From Gemmatimonadota bacterium (GTDB lineage: Bacteria; Gemmatimonadota; Gemmatimonadetes; Gemmatimonadales; Gemmatimonadaceae): 64,000 bases of DNA. The first letter of the stretch is position 1. Every line of letters starts with the position of its first letter. The notes beneath the pieces are model-generated. The model ran no database searches. It was not told the DNA's origin and saw only the letters and a list, made by a program, of their open reading frames with translations. Of the stretch, positions 16,148 to 23,885 are shown in pieces. Location: positions 124,001 to 188,000 of the forward strand of contig JAQBQB010000026.1 of the NCBI GenBank assembly GCA_028287235.1. The letters run 5' to 3'. Both the position numbers and the translations under genes were made by a program.

Positions 16148-16200
16148 TCTCGTGGTGATTTGCCGCCCATTGCCGCCACGTTAAACAAAGAGCTAAACCG
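16148..16200 (+). ncRNA. SAM-II riboswitch aptamer
   Basis: The segment carries the conserved SAM-II pattern: CGTGG (16151-16155) pairing with CCACG (16176-16180), the invariant TGATTTG after the first strand, TTGC before the second, GTTAAACAA directly after it, and the closing GCTAAA (16192-16197). The pseudoknot pairing TTTG (16159-16162) with CAAA (16186-16189) is available. SAM-II aptamers bind S-adenosylmethionine and are known mainly upstream of metA/metX-type genes in Proteobacteria. Here it precedes metX, and a terminator hairpin begins six to nine bases after it, suggesting transcriptional rather than translational control. Confidence 0.88.
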
Positions 16201-16203
16201 CGA

Positions 16204-16241
16204 CGCGCCCGGCGGCCTTCTCGCCCGGGCGTTTTGTGTTT
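16204..16241 (+). terminator. Intrinsic terminator directly after the SAM-II aptamer
   Basis: CGCCCGG (16206-16212) pairs with CCGGGCG (16225-16231), followed by TTTTGTGTTT. It would act as the expression platform of the riboswitch, stopping transcription about 200 bases before metX when SAM is bound. How the aptamer and hairpin exclude each other is not obvious from the sequence. Confidence 0.7.
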
Positions 16242-16257
16242 TCCGACCCATCTGCTC

Positions 16258-16359
16258 ATGCACTCGATGATCTCGACCACCGCGCAGTCCATGCGAATGA
16301 CGATGACGACCGCGTCTCCAACCGGAGCGACGGACGGGCGATCGCGCATGCGTGCGTAG
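16258..16359 (+). CDS. Methionine-rich leader peptide
   Basis: A 33-codon frame with six methionines, four of them in the first sixteen codons and in the pattern SMRMTMTT (MHSMISTTAQSMRMTMTT). It ends 34 bases before a strong terminator and 84 bases before metX. The density of ATG codons and Thr codons is far above chance and resembles the layout of threonine- or branched-chain leader peptides, but for methionine. No clear ribosome site precedes it. A pairing GATCG (16340-16344) with CGATC (16398-16402) of the terminator arm is a weak antiterminator candidate. It probably senses Met (or Met plus Thr) aminoacyl-tRNA. Confidence 0.62.
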   Translation: MHSMISTTAQSMRMTMTTASPTGATDGRSRMRA

Positions 16360-16393
16360 GTCTTCGAGTTGAGCCAACGACTGGCTTCACCGC

Positions 16394-16426
16394 CCCCCGA
16401 TCTCTCCACGAGATCGGGGGTTTTTT
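16394..16426 (+). terminator. Second intrinsic terminator (attenuator) before metX
   Basis: Perfect 11-base stem CCCCCGATCTC (16394-16404) and GAGATCGGGGG (16410-16420) around a five-base loop, then six T. It lies in the 5' leader, downstream of the Met-rich frame and 18 bases before the metX start, so it must be conditional or it would silence the operon. Confidence 0.88.
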
Positions 16427-16443
16427 CATATAGGAGAGTTGGG

Positions 16444-17532
16444 ATGTCACGGACCATCGATGTTGCGGATGTCACGACAAAAGTCATCTCGAGCGGGCGG
16501 AGTGACAGCGGCGTCCTGCGGGAGCGAAGCGCCAGTGTCATCCTGAGCGAACGAAGCGCCAGTGTCATCCCGAGCGGGCGGAGCGCCAGTGTCATCCTGA
16601 GGGAGCGAAGCGACCGAAGGATCTCCCTCCCCGGCTACGAGCTCACCGGCCCCCGCGACGCCCCGCTCATCGTCGTGCTCGGCGGCATTTCCGCGACGCG
16701 CCACGCCACCGCCACGCTCACGGATCCTACCACAGGCTGGTGGCAAGACATCGTCGGCAACGGCCGCGCGATCGACACCGCAACGTACCGCGTGCTGAGC
16801 GTCGACTACCTCGACGGCGGTGTCACTCGCGATGGCCGACCACAGCGCACCATCACGACCCACGACCAAGCCGCCGCGCTCGCGTCGGTGCTCGACGACG
16901 TCGGCGTCGCGCGCGCACACGCCGTGGTCGGCGCGTCGTACGGCGGAATGGTCGCGCTGGCCTTTGCCGAGCACTTCCCGTCGCGCCTCGATCGCCTCGT
17001 CGTCATCAGCGCCGCGCACGAAGCGCATCCCATGAGCACCGCGCTGCGCGGCATCCAGCGCCGCATCGTCGAGCTGGGCATCGACACCGGACGCGCGCAC
17101 GAATCGCTCGCGCTCGCCCGCAGCCTCGCCATGACGACGTACCGCAGCTCGCAGGAATTCGCCGACCGCTTCGAATCCGAGCCGCTCTTCTGCGACGGCG
17201 GCGACGCGACCTTTCCGGTCGACGAGTACCTCCGTCACCACGGCGAGCAATTCGCCGCGCGCTGGCGCCCCGAGCGCTTTCTCGCGCTGTCGCTGTCGTG
17301 CGATCTGCATCGCGTCGACCCGCGCCGCCTGCGCACCCCGACGGTGATCGTCGCCGCGGAAGGCGACCGCGTCGTGCGGCGCGAGCAGCTCGAGGAGCTC
17401 GCCAACCAGCTCGACGTCCCGCATCGCTTCATCGATCTGCCGACCAAGCACGGCCACGACGCCTTTCTCACCGAGCCCGAACGCCTCGGCTCGATCCTCT
17501 GTACCGCCATCTCAACGACGATCGTCTCATGA
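16444..17532 (+). CDS. metX: Homoserine O-acyltransferase (MetX-type alpha/beta hydrolase)
   Basis: A 362-residue enzyme that acylates homoserine with acetyl- or succinyl-CoA, committing it to methionine. Features are the oxyanion strand LIVVLGGISATRH, nucleophile elbow GASYGGM with Ser165, an Asp in the VAAEGDRVVRREQLEEL region and the catalytic His in TKHGHDAFL near the end. The elbow reads GASYGGM rather than the GGSMGGM of many MetX proteins; acetyl versus succinyl preference is open. Residues about 14-60 are encoded by an in-frame array of short genomic repeats (VILSERSAS type) and have no counterpart in the family. TAGGAGA stands seven bases before the ATG. The stop overlaps the next start (ATGA). 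Regulated by SAM-II and Met-leader attenuators. Confidence 0.88.
   Translation: MSRTIDVADVTTKVISSGRSDSGVLRERSASVILSERSASVIPSGRSASVILRERSDRRISLPGYELTGPRDAPLIVVLGGISATRHATATLTDPTTGWWQDIVGNGRAIDTATYRVLSVDYLDGGVTRDGRPQRTITTHDQAAALASVLDDVGVARAHAVVGASYGGMVALAFAEHFPSRLDRLVVISAAHEAHPMSTALRGIQRRIVELGIDTGRAHESLALARSLAMTTYRSSQEFADRFESEPLFCDGGDATFPVDEYLRHHGEQFAARWRPERFLALSLSCDLHRVDPRRLRTPTVIVAAEGDRVVRREQLEELANQLDVPHRFIDLPTKHGHDAFLTEPERLGSILCTAISTTIVS
16483..16622. repeat. REPIN-like short repeats inside metX
   Basis: Five degenerate direct copies of gtcatcctgagcgaacgaag type. The clearest tandem units are 27 bases long and end cgccagt. The array ends with cgaccgaaggatc. All length changes between units are multiples of three, so the metX frame is kept. 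Confidence 0.9.
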
Positions 17533-18755
17533 CCTCCTCGCACATCAACGGCTCCGTGACGCGCGCCGTGCGCGCCGGCATCGCCACCGACTCCGCGCAC
17601 GGCGCGGTCGTTCCGCCGATTCATCTCTCGTCCACCTTCGCCTTCGCCGGCTTCAATCGCCCACGAACGTACGACTACACGCGCAGCGGCAATCCCACGC
17701 GCTCGCAGCTCGGCGACGCGCTCGCCGAGCTGGAACAGGGCGCGTCGGCAGTCGTGACGAGCACGGGCATGTCGGCCGTCACGCTCGTCCTTCAGCTCGT
17801 GAAGCCCGGCGACACGATTCTCGCCGCGCACGACTGCTACGGCGGCACCCATCGCCTGTTTCGCGCACTCTCGGCGCGCGGACACTTCAACGTCGTCTTT
17901 GCCGACCTCACCGGCGCTGACGCCGCGGCAACGATCGCCGCGCATCGCCCGCGCATCCTCTGGGTCGAGACGCCGAGCAACCCGCTGCTGCGAATCACCG
18001 ACATCCGTGAAGTCGCGGCGGCGGGCCGCGCCGCCGGCGCCATCGTCGTGGTTGACAACACCTTCCTGTCGCCCGCACTCCAGCAGCCCATCACTCTCGG
18101 CGCCGACGTCGTGGTGCACTCCACGACGAAGTATCTCAACGGCCACAGCGACGTCGTCGGCGGCGCGGTGATCACTGCCGACGCCGCGCTCGGCCAGGAG
18201 CTAACCTGGTGGGCGAACTGCCTCGGCATCACCGGCGCGCCGTTCGACAGCTATCTCACCCTGCGCGGCGTGCGGACGCTGTACGCCCGCATGACGCAGC
18301 ATCTCGCCAACGCGAGCGCCGTGGTCGATGCGTTGTGTAGTCACGACGCCGTCGAGCGCGTGTACTATCCCGGCATGCGGACACACACTGGACACGACGT
18401 GGCCCGGGGCCAGCAGTCCGGATTTGGCGCCATGATAAGTTTCGAGATCGCCGGCGGCACGGAGGCGGTGGAGCGGTTCGCGTCGCATCTCCAGTGTTTC
18501 ACGCTCGCCGAGTCGTTGGGCGGTGTGGAGAGCCTCGTCGCGCATCCGGCGACGATGACGCATGCGTCGATGGACGCCGCGGCGCGCGAAACCGCCGGAA
18601 TTCGCGACTCGCTCGTGCGCCTCTCGGTGGGTATCGAGCTGGCGGACGATCTCGTCCACGATCTGACGGCGGCGCTCGATCACACGCTCGCAGGCACGAG
18701 CGCGCGGCCGGCGGCGGTATCAGAGAATACTCAACTCGTAGGAGCGACCACGTGA
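17529..18755 (+). CDS. metB: Cystathionine gamma-synthase / O-acylhomoserine sulfhydrylase-type PLP enzyme
   Basis: A 408-residue Cys/Met-metabolism PLP enzyme. The PLP lysine is Lys201 in HSTTKYLNGHSDVVGG. Other signatures are YTRSGNPTRSQL, STGMSAVTLVL, HDCYGGTHRLF, VETPSNPLLRITDI and SLGGVESLVAHPATMTH. SLGGVESL with the long C-terminal domain fits gamma-synthases and beta-lyases. Beside metX and a cysteine-synthase gene, gamma-synthase (acylhomoserine plus cysteine to cystathionine) is the most natural role. Start and stop overlap the neighbours (ATGA before, GTGA after), so the three genes are translationally coupled. Confidence 0.9.
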   Translation: MTSSHINGSVTRAVRAGIATDSAHGAVVPPIHLSSTFAFAGFNRPRTYDYTRSGNPTRSQLGDALAELEQGASAVVTSTGMSAVTLVLQLVKPGDTILAAHDCYGGTHRLFRALSARGHFNVVFADLTGADAAATIAAHRPRILWVETPSNPLLRITDIREVAAAGRAAGAIVVVDNTFLSPALQQPITLGADVVVHSTTKYLNGHSDVVGGAVITADAALGQELTWWANCLGITGAPFDSYLTLRGVRTLYARMTQHLANASAVVDALCSHDAVERVYYPGMRTHTGHDVARGQQSGFGAMISFEIAGGTEAVERFASHLQCFTLAESLGGVESLVAHPATMTHASMDAAARETAGIRDSLVRLSVGIELADDLVHDLTAALDHTLAGTSARPAAVSENTQLVGATT

Positions 18756-19726
18756 ACGATGTTTCCGCGGCCCCATCCGCATCGTCCGGCGAGCGCGTCG
18801 ACGCCGCGATCGGAACGACGCCCGTCGTACGGCTGACGCGCGTCGTGAGCGGCACGGAAGCGGAAGTGTGGGTGAAGCTGGAAGGCATGAATCCCGGCGG
18901 CTCGATCAAGGATCGCACGGCGCTCGGCATGATCCTCGACGGCGAGCGCAGTGGTGCGCTGAAGCCGGGCGGCACGATCGTCGAGCCGACGTCGGGCAAC
19001 ACGGGCATCGGTCTCGCGCAGGTCGCGGCGGCGCGCGGCTATCGGCTCATCCTGTGCTTGCCTGCTTCGATGAGCATGGAGCGCAAGCGCACGCTCGAGG
19101 CGTACGGCGCCGAGCTGGTGCTCACCGATCCCGAGCGCCGCATGCTCGCGGCGATCGAGGAGGCGGAACGTATTCGCGATACCACCGGCGCGTGGATGCC
19201 GAACCAGTTCTCGAATCCCGCGAACCCGCGCATTCACTATGAGACGACGGGCCCCGAGCTCTGGGCGCAGCTCGACGAGCGCATCGACGCGTTCGTCTAC
19301 GGCTCCGGAACAGGCGGCACGATCAGCGGCGTCGGACGCTTTCTGAAAGAGCGGCGTCCCGACACGCTCGTCGTCGCCGTGGAACCGGCGCGCTCGCCCG
19401 TGCTGTCCGGCGGTGAGCGTGGACAGCATCAGTTTCAGGGCATGGGTCCGGGCTTCGTTCCGCCGAACTTCGATCGGAGCGTCGTCGACCGCGTCATCCA
19501 GGCATGGGAGGAAGACGCGTTTCCGCTCGCGCGCCGGCTCGCGCGGGAAGAAGGATTGTTCGTCGGCATGTCCACGGGCGCCATCGTGGGCGCCGCGCTC
19601 GAGATCGCGCGCGAGCTCGGCCCCGGCAAACGCGTCGCCTGTATCTCGCCCGACTCCGGCGCTCGCTATCTCTCGACGACGCTCTTCACCGACGACACCG
19701 AGCCGCCGCCGCACCCGGTCATTTGA
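18752..19726 (+). CDS. cysK: Cysteine synthase / cystathionine beta-synthase-type PLP enzyme
   Basis: A 324-residue fold-type II PLP enzyme. PLP Lys53 lies in NPGGSIKDRTAL; the substrate loop is PTSGNTGIGLAQ; the phosphate-binding loop is GSGTGGTISGVGRFLK; the C-terminal Ser-binding motif is ISPDSGARYLST. This matches O-acetylserine sulfhydrylase (sulfide plus O-acetylserine to cysteine); short CBS enzymes look alike. Starts at GTG overlapping the metB stop, with TAGGAG about nine bases upstream. It would supply cysteine to MetB and use sulfide from the reductase at 7.5 kb. No serine acetyltransferase is seen in the window. Confidence 0.87.
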   Translation: MNDVSAAPSASSGERVDAAIGTTPVVRLTRVVSGTEAEVWVKLEGMNPGGSIKDRTALGMILDGERSGALKPGGTIVEPTSGNTGIGLAQVAAARGYRLILCLPASMSMERKRTLEAYGAELVLTDPERRMLAAIEEAERIRDTTGAWMPNQFSNPANPRIHYETTGPELWAQLDERIDAFVYGSGTGGTISGVGRFLKERRPDTLVVAVEPARSPVLSGGERGQHQFQGMGPGFVPPNFDRSVVDRVIQAWEEDAFPLARRLAREEGLFVGMSTGAIVGAALEIARELGPGKRVACISPDSGARYLSTTLFTDDTEPPPHPVI

Positions 19727-19834
19727 CGATTGCGTGGGCGTCGATGCCGGATGCCAGCCGGCAGATTCGCGTGAGCGCCGCTCGCCACGACCACCGCCGC
19801 CTGCAACGCCGTGACGCCGACGTACGTCGTCGGA

Positions 19835-20446
19835 TCAGTCGCTGCGCTCCCTCGGACTGACATTCGACGGCAATGCAGGATGCGCCGCCGCCACCACTCG
19901 AAAGCGCCGCCCGTGCTGTGCCGTTTCATCGTGATACTCTGCGACGAGCGCCGCGACGGCGCGCGCCAGGTCTCTCGTGAACGCGTGCGACGCCTCGGGC
20001 GACGCGAAGCGCACCTCGGATTCGATGGTGAGCGTCGGCAGCTTTTTGCCGGCGTCGCGCGCCAGACGCTGTAGGGTGCCCACGTCCTGAACCACGCGCG
20101 CCGCCGTGGCGACGAGGTACTCGCTGGAGAAGCGATCGCGAATGTCGATCGACGACAGCTGGCCGACGCTCGGGCTGATCACGTATCGCCGCGCCGTCGC
20201 CTGAAGGAGCCGCTCGACGCAGTTCCGCTGCTTTCGTTCGCCGACGGCGCGGATGAGTCCCGCCCGCTCGAGCTCACGCACATGGTAGCCGAGCCGCTGT
20301 CGAGGAAGCTTCAGGGCGCGCGCCGCGCCGGCGGCGGAGTCGGGTTCGCGCAGGTGCTCGAGGAGGCGGCTGCGAACGGGATCGAGCACCGCGGCCGCCT
20401 GCTCGGGCGACTCGAGGACGAGGAGATCGGTTTGCATGACCAACAA
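19835..20446 (-). CDS. ArsR-like winged-helix regulator
   Basis: A 203-residue protein with an N-terminal winged helix of ArsR/HTH_20 type: AAAVLDPVRSRLLEHLREP, SAAGAARALKLPRQRLGYHVRELERAGLI and the wing VGERKQRNCVERLLQA. A C-terminal half of about 110 residues follows, perhaps ligand-binding. No metal-binding Cys cluster of classic ArsR is present, so it probably senses something else. An internal ATG three codons in is equally good. The last nine residues (NVSPRERSD) are encoded by half a copy of the dispersed short repeat at 19837-19862, so the original C-terminus may have been replaced. The 108 bases between this stop and cysK hold nothing else. Confidence 0.78.
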   Translation of the reverse strand: MLVMQTDLLVLESPEQAAAVLDPVRSRLLEHLREPDSAAGAARALKLPRQRLGYHVRELERAGLIRAVGERKQRNCVERLLQATARRYVISPSVGQLSSIDIRDRFSSEYLVATAARVVQDVGTLQRLARDAGKKLPTLTIESEVRFASPEASHAFTRDLARAVAALVAEYHDETAQHGRRFRVVAAAHPALPSNVSPRERSD

Positions 20447-20510
20447 TACTACCTAGACAGAAAAATCTGTCAAGCGCGGTGTTTGGACCGTGTCGGGAGC
20501 TCGCAACCGC

Positions 20511-21185
20511 TTATGTCGACCGGATATACGCGCAACCCGCTTCCTGCGCCCGGAGCACCGCGAATATCCCGGACGGCATCAGGATCACGTTTGGCACCAC
20601 CGCCGCCCTGGCCTCCGCGGTCACCGACTCGGCGGTCTGCCCGCTCTGCTGAGCCATCAATGCGGCCACGCTCCGCAGCGCCTTGTCACATCCCAGCACA
20701 GTCACGCCGCGCGCATGGAGCTGCTGGATCGTCGTCCAATCCTCGACCGGCTTGGCGCCCGGCGCCGCGAAGGGATTCCGTGCCGCCACGGTGCCCGTCG
20801 ACGGATCGGTCAACCGCAGCTTCTGACCGAGCTGGTACTTCTGCCAGAAGGCGTCGTTCAGGAACATCGGCACCGCCTCGTGTCGAATCACGAGCACCGG
20901 CCGCAACTCGCGCTCGTCGAGATCGTACACGTCGTGATAGCCGCGCATGTACAGGTCCACGTGGCCGAGTGCGAGGCCGTTCGAGATGAGCGTCGCGTCG
21001 AACACGGCTTTGTGTTTCGCTCCGGCCAGCGGCTCTACCCAGGACATGTCCCAGGCGGCAGCGAGCGGGGCGCGCGTCGCCGGAACCACAACACCAAAGG
21101 GATGGCCGAGAATGGCTGGCGCCATCGCAAAGGCAGCGGCTTGGCCGAGGAACTCGCGACGATCTGTTGGACGGCTCACGGGCAA
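20511..21185 (-). CDS. Tat-exported DsrE-like protein
   Basis: A 224-residue protein with a twin-arginine signal (DRREFLGQAAAFAMAPAIL). The mature part resembles the DsrE/DsrF-like fold: FDATLISNGLALGHVDLYMRG, LRPVLVIRHEAVPMFLND, a central LHARGVTVLGCDKALRSVAALM with a single Cys at the end of a strand, and NVILMPSGIFAVLRAQEAGCAYI at the C-terminus. DsrE relatives carry sulfur on a cysteine in relay reactions, but many exported homologues are uncharacterised. The preceding gene (21213-22220) is on the same strand 27 bases upstream, suggesting one transcript. Confidence 0.68.
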   Translation of the reverse strand: MPVSRPTDRREFLGQAAAFAMAPAILGHPFGVVVPATRAPLAAAWDMSWVEPLAGAKHKAVFDATLISNGLALGHVDLYMRGYHDVYDLDERELRPVLVIRHEAVPMFLNDAFWQKYQLGQKLRLTDPSTGTVAARNPFAAPGAKPVEDWTTIQQLHARGVTVLGCDKALRSVAALMAQQSGQTAESVTAEARAAVVPNVILMPSGIFAVLRAQEAGCAYIRST

Positions 21186-21212
21186 CCTCCGCTGTTGGTG
21201 CCGTACTAGTAG

Positions 21213-22220
21213 CTACTGGTACTGGATGTAGAACGGCCTCGGGTCGAGCGCCAACACCTCGGCGGGCGTCATCATCGCGCTGCCTTTTTTCCGCTTATCG
21301 TTCTTGTAGAACAGCTTGAACCCGGTGTATTCCACCGGATACTTCCACACGTACGCGCGGTAGGAGTCGAGCTTCTGCGACTGCGGACCCCACCCGTCCA
21401 TGTTGATCACGATCTGTACCCGTGGGTCGAGCTTGATCTTCTTGTAGTTGGTCAGCATCGCGCGCCGAAAGCGGTGGATGACCAGAATCTTCGGCGGCAG
21501 ATGCTCCGAGTCGACGAGCGCCTGGAGGAAGCCCGACGCGTAGTTCACGTCGGCCGCGTCGAGCGTACCGATCACGGTGCCCGGCACCTCTTTGTGCTTC
21601 ATCGAGAACTCCGGGTCGATGCCCAAGTGGACGTCGGGCCGCTTCAGGAACTTTGCCAGACGCGGGAGCTCCTCCTGCACCGTGCCCTGGCCCACCTGCA
21701 GGTCGAGAAAGAGCAACGCGTTCCGCTTCTGCGCCCACCCGTAAACCTGCTCGATCATCGCACTGTCCATGCGCGTGCGGTACTTCCCCGAGGTGCCGGG
21801 CGTTGCGGACGCCACGTCCACGATCATGTGCAGCGCGGGCTGCACGGGCGTCGACGGGTCGGCCTTGTTCCACGCCGCGACCTCGCGGTCGAGCTTGGCG
21901 AGCATCTCCTCCGGCGGCAGCTCGCCGAGAATGCCCATGCGCTTCGAGATCGGATTGCCGTAGAACGCGACGATGCGCTTCGCCGGCAGGATGGCGCCGG
22001 ACAACGGAGCGGGTGAATCCACCGGCCAAACGGGCGCTTCGGCGGTCGGCGTCGGCCTCTCCACGCTCCTTTTTTTCGCCGGCTTGGCTGGTTTCGCGGG
22101 CGTGCCCGTCTTCACACTGTTCTGCGCCGCGGCTCGCTCCGTATAGCCAGCGAGCGCCAGCGACGCCATAATCATCACGCTCGCCAAGCGGCGAGCTGTT
22201 CGGTTAGATCGATTCGTCAT
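21213..22220 (-). CDS. Secreted protein of unknown function
   Basis: A 335-residue exported protein (signal segment ASVMIMASLALAGYTERAAA). A Lys/Pro/Ala linker (TGTPAKPAKPAKKRS) follows, then a domain with strands RIVAFYGNP, ALHMIVDV, ALLFLDLQVG, DVHLGIDPEFS, KILVIHRFR and QIVINMDGWG. The regular strand-helix alternation and acidic residues at strand ends (DLQVG, IDPEF, NMDGWG) look like a TIM-barrel glycoside-hydrolase-like fold, but I recognise no family. It ends WKYPVEYTGFKLFYKNDKRK and PFYIQYQ. Likely co-transcribed with the Tat protein downstream. Confidence 0.6.
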   Translation of the reverse strand: MTNRSNRTARRLASVMIMASLALAGYTERAAAQNSVKTGTPAKPAKPAKKRSVERPTPTAEAPVWPVDSPAPLSGAILPAKRIVAFYGNPISKRMGILGELPPEEMLAKLDREVAAWNKADPSTPVQPALHMIVDVASATPGTSGKYRTRMDSAMIEQVYGWAQKRNALLFLDLQVGQGTVQEELPRLAKFLKRPDVHLGIDPEFSMKHKEVPGTVIGTLDAADVNYASGFLQALVDSEHLPPKILVIHRFRRAMLTNYKKIKLDPRVQIVINMDGWGPQSQKLDSYRAYVWKYPVEYTGFKLFYKNDKRKKGSAMMTPAEVLALDPRPFYIQYQ

Positions 22221-22271
22221 GACAGGGATAAATAGTCCTCACTTCATGTCCGCGCACCGGAACGAAACCAC

Positions 22272-23882
22272 ATGCCCTGGCAGCAGAACTACGATCCGTT
22301 GCACGGACCGCTTTCCACGCTCGCCGCGGCACTTCCGCTCGTCATCTTACTTGGACTCCTCGCGCTCCGACGAGTTCCCGCCTACGTCGCGGCGCTCGCC
22401 GGACTAGCGGCGGCGCTCGCTGTGGCCGTCGGCCTCATCGGCATGCCGGCGCCAATGGCCGCACGAGCCGCGCTGCTGGGCGCCGCGTACGGCATGCTGC
22501 CGATCGGCTGGATCGTGTTGAACGTCATGTTCCTCTACCGGCTCACGGAGAAGCGCGGCGTGTTCGTCGCGCTGCAGCGGGCCATCACCGGCATCACGAC
22601 CGACCGCCGGCTTCAGCTGCTCCTCATTGCCTTCTGCTTCGGCGCGTTCTTCGAGGGCGCCGCGGGTTTCGGAACACCGGTCGCCGTGACCGGCGCAATG
22701 CTCATCGGGCTCGGCTTTCCGGCGCTCGAGGCGTCGGCGCTCTCGCTGATCGCCAACACCGCACCCGTCGCCTTCGGCGCACTTGGAACGCCGATCATCG
22801 CGCTGCAAGGCGTGACCGGAATGGACCTCGGTGCGCTCAGCGCGATGGTGGGCCGGCAGCTGCCGATCTTCTCCTTGATCATCCCGTTCTGGTTGATCGC
22901 AGCGCACTCGGGAATCAAAGGTGTACGCGACGTCTGGCCCGCGTTGCTCGTGGCCGGCGTGTCGTTCGCGGTGCCGCAATTTCTCGTCTCGAACTATCAC
23001 GGACCCTGGCTGGTCGACATCGTCGCCGCGGCCTGCTCGATGATCTGTCTCACGCTGTTCCTGCGGAAGTGGCGGAAGGACATCGTGCCGGACGCGCCGA
23101 TGCACGACGAGCCGGGCATGCTGCCGCTTCGGACGGCGCTCATTCCGTGGGCCATTCTCACCGTGATCGTCTTCGCCTGGGGAACGCCGCAGGTGAAGGG
23201 AATCCTCAATCACATCTCGGCCCCGACGTACGCGGTGCCGGGCCTCGACAAGCTGATCTTCCGCGTCGCGCCCGTCGTCGCCAAACCGACGGCGGAGCCG
23301 GCGGTGTTCCTCTTCAACTGGCTGTCGGCCAGCGGCACGGCGATTCTCATCACGGCGCTGATCTCCGGGTTCGTGCTCCGGTATTCGGTCACCGAGATGG
23401 TTCGCGCCTACCTGAAGACGATTCGCGTGGTGTGGCCCTCGCTCGTCACCATCGCCGCGATGATGGCGCTGGGGTACACCACGCGCTACGCGGGCGAAGA
23501 CGCGATCCTCGGTCTCGCCTTCGCGCACACCGGCGCCGCGTATCCGTTCTTCGCCGCGATGCTCGGCTGGCTCGGCGTGGCGCTCACGGGGAGCGACACG
23601 TCATCGAACGTGTTGTTCGGCAGCCTGCAGAAGATCACCGCGGGAACACTGGGTCTCAGTCCGGTGCTCATGGCCGCGGCGAACAGCTCGGGCGGAGTGA
23701 TGGGGAAGATGATCGACGCGCAGAGCATCTGCGTCGCGAGCACGGCGACCGGATACGTCGGACACGAGTGGAAGATTCTCCGCTTCGTGTTCTGGCACAG
23801 CATCGGCCTGGCGGCGTTGGTCGGATTGCTGGTGCTGTTGCAGCAGTACGTCTATCCGTTCACGGCGATGGTGGTGCGGTAG
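22272..23882 (+). CDS. lctP: L-lactate permease family transporter (LctP)
   Basis: A 536-residue inner-membrane protein with about 13 hydrophobic segments. The LctP signature regions are present: WIVLNVMFLYRLTEKRG, CFGAFFEGAAGFGTPVAVT, ANTAPVAFGALGTPI, and near the end TGSDTSSNVLFGSLQ with ANSSGGVMGKMIDAQSICVA. Family members import lactate or glycolate with protons. No lactate dehydrogenase or LldR-type regulator lies next to it, so the substrate is inferred from family only. Length is close to the usual 530-560 residues. A large repeat array follows two bases after the stop. Confidence 0.92.
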   Translation: MPWQQNYDPLHGPLSTLAAALPLVILLGLLALRRVPAYVAALAGLAAALAVAVGLIGMPAPMAARAALLGAAYGMLPIGWIVLNVMFLYRLTEKRGVFVALQRAITGITTDRRLQLLLIAFCFGAFFEGAAGFGTPVAVTGAMLIGLGFPALEASALSLIANTAPVAFGALGTPIIALQGVTGMDLGALSAMVGRQLPIFSLIIPFWLIAAHSGIKGVRDVWPALLVAGVSFAVPQFLVSNYHGPWLVDIVAAACSMICLTLFLRKWRKDIVPDAPMHDEPGMLPLRTALIPWAILTVIVFAWGTPQVKGILNHISAPTYAVPGLDKLIFRVAPVVAKPTAEPAVFLFNWLSASGTAILITALISGFVLRYSVTEMVRAYLKTIRVVWPSLVTIAAMMALGYTTRYAGEDAILGLAFAHTGAAYPFFAAMLGWLGVALTGSDTSSNVLFGSLQKITAGTLGLSPVLMAAANSSGGVMGKMIDAQSICVASTATGYVGHEWKILRFVFWHSIGLAALVGLLVLLQQYVYPFTAMVVR

Positions 23883-23885
23883 GCA

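Noticed and set aside
16369-16443. Upstream in-frame ATG as metX start
   Set aside because: It would make the terminator stem and T-run coding and ignores the TAGGAGA site before 16444.
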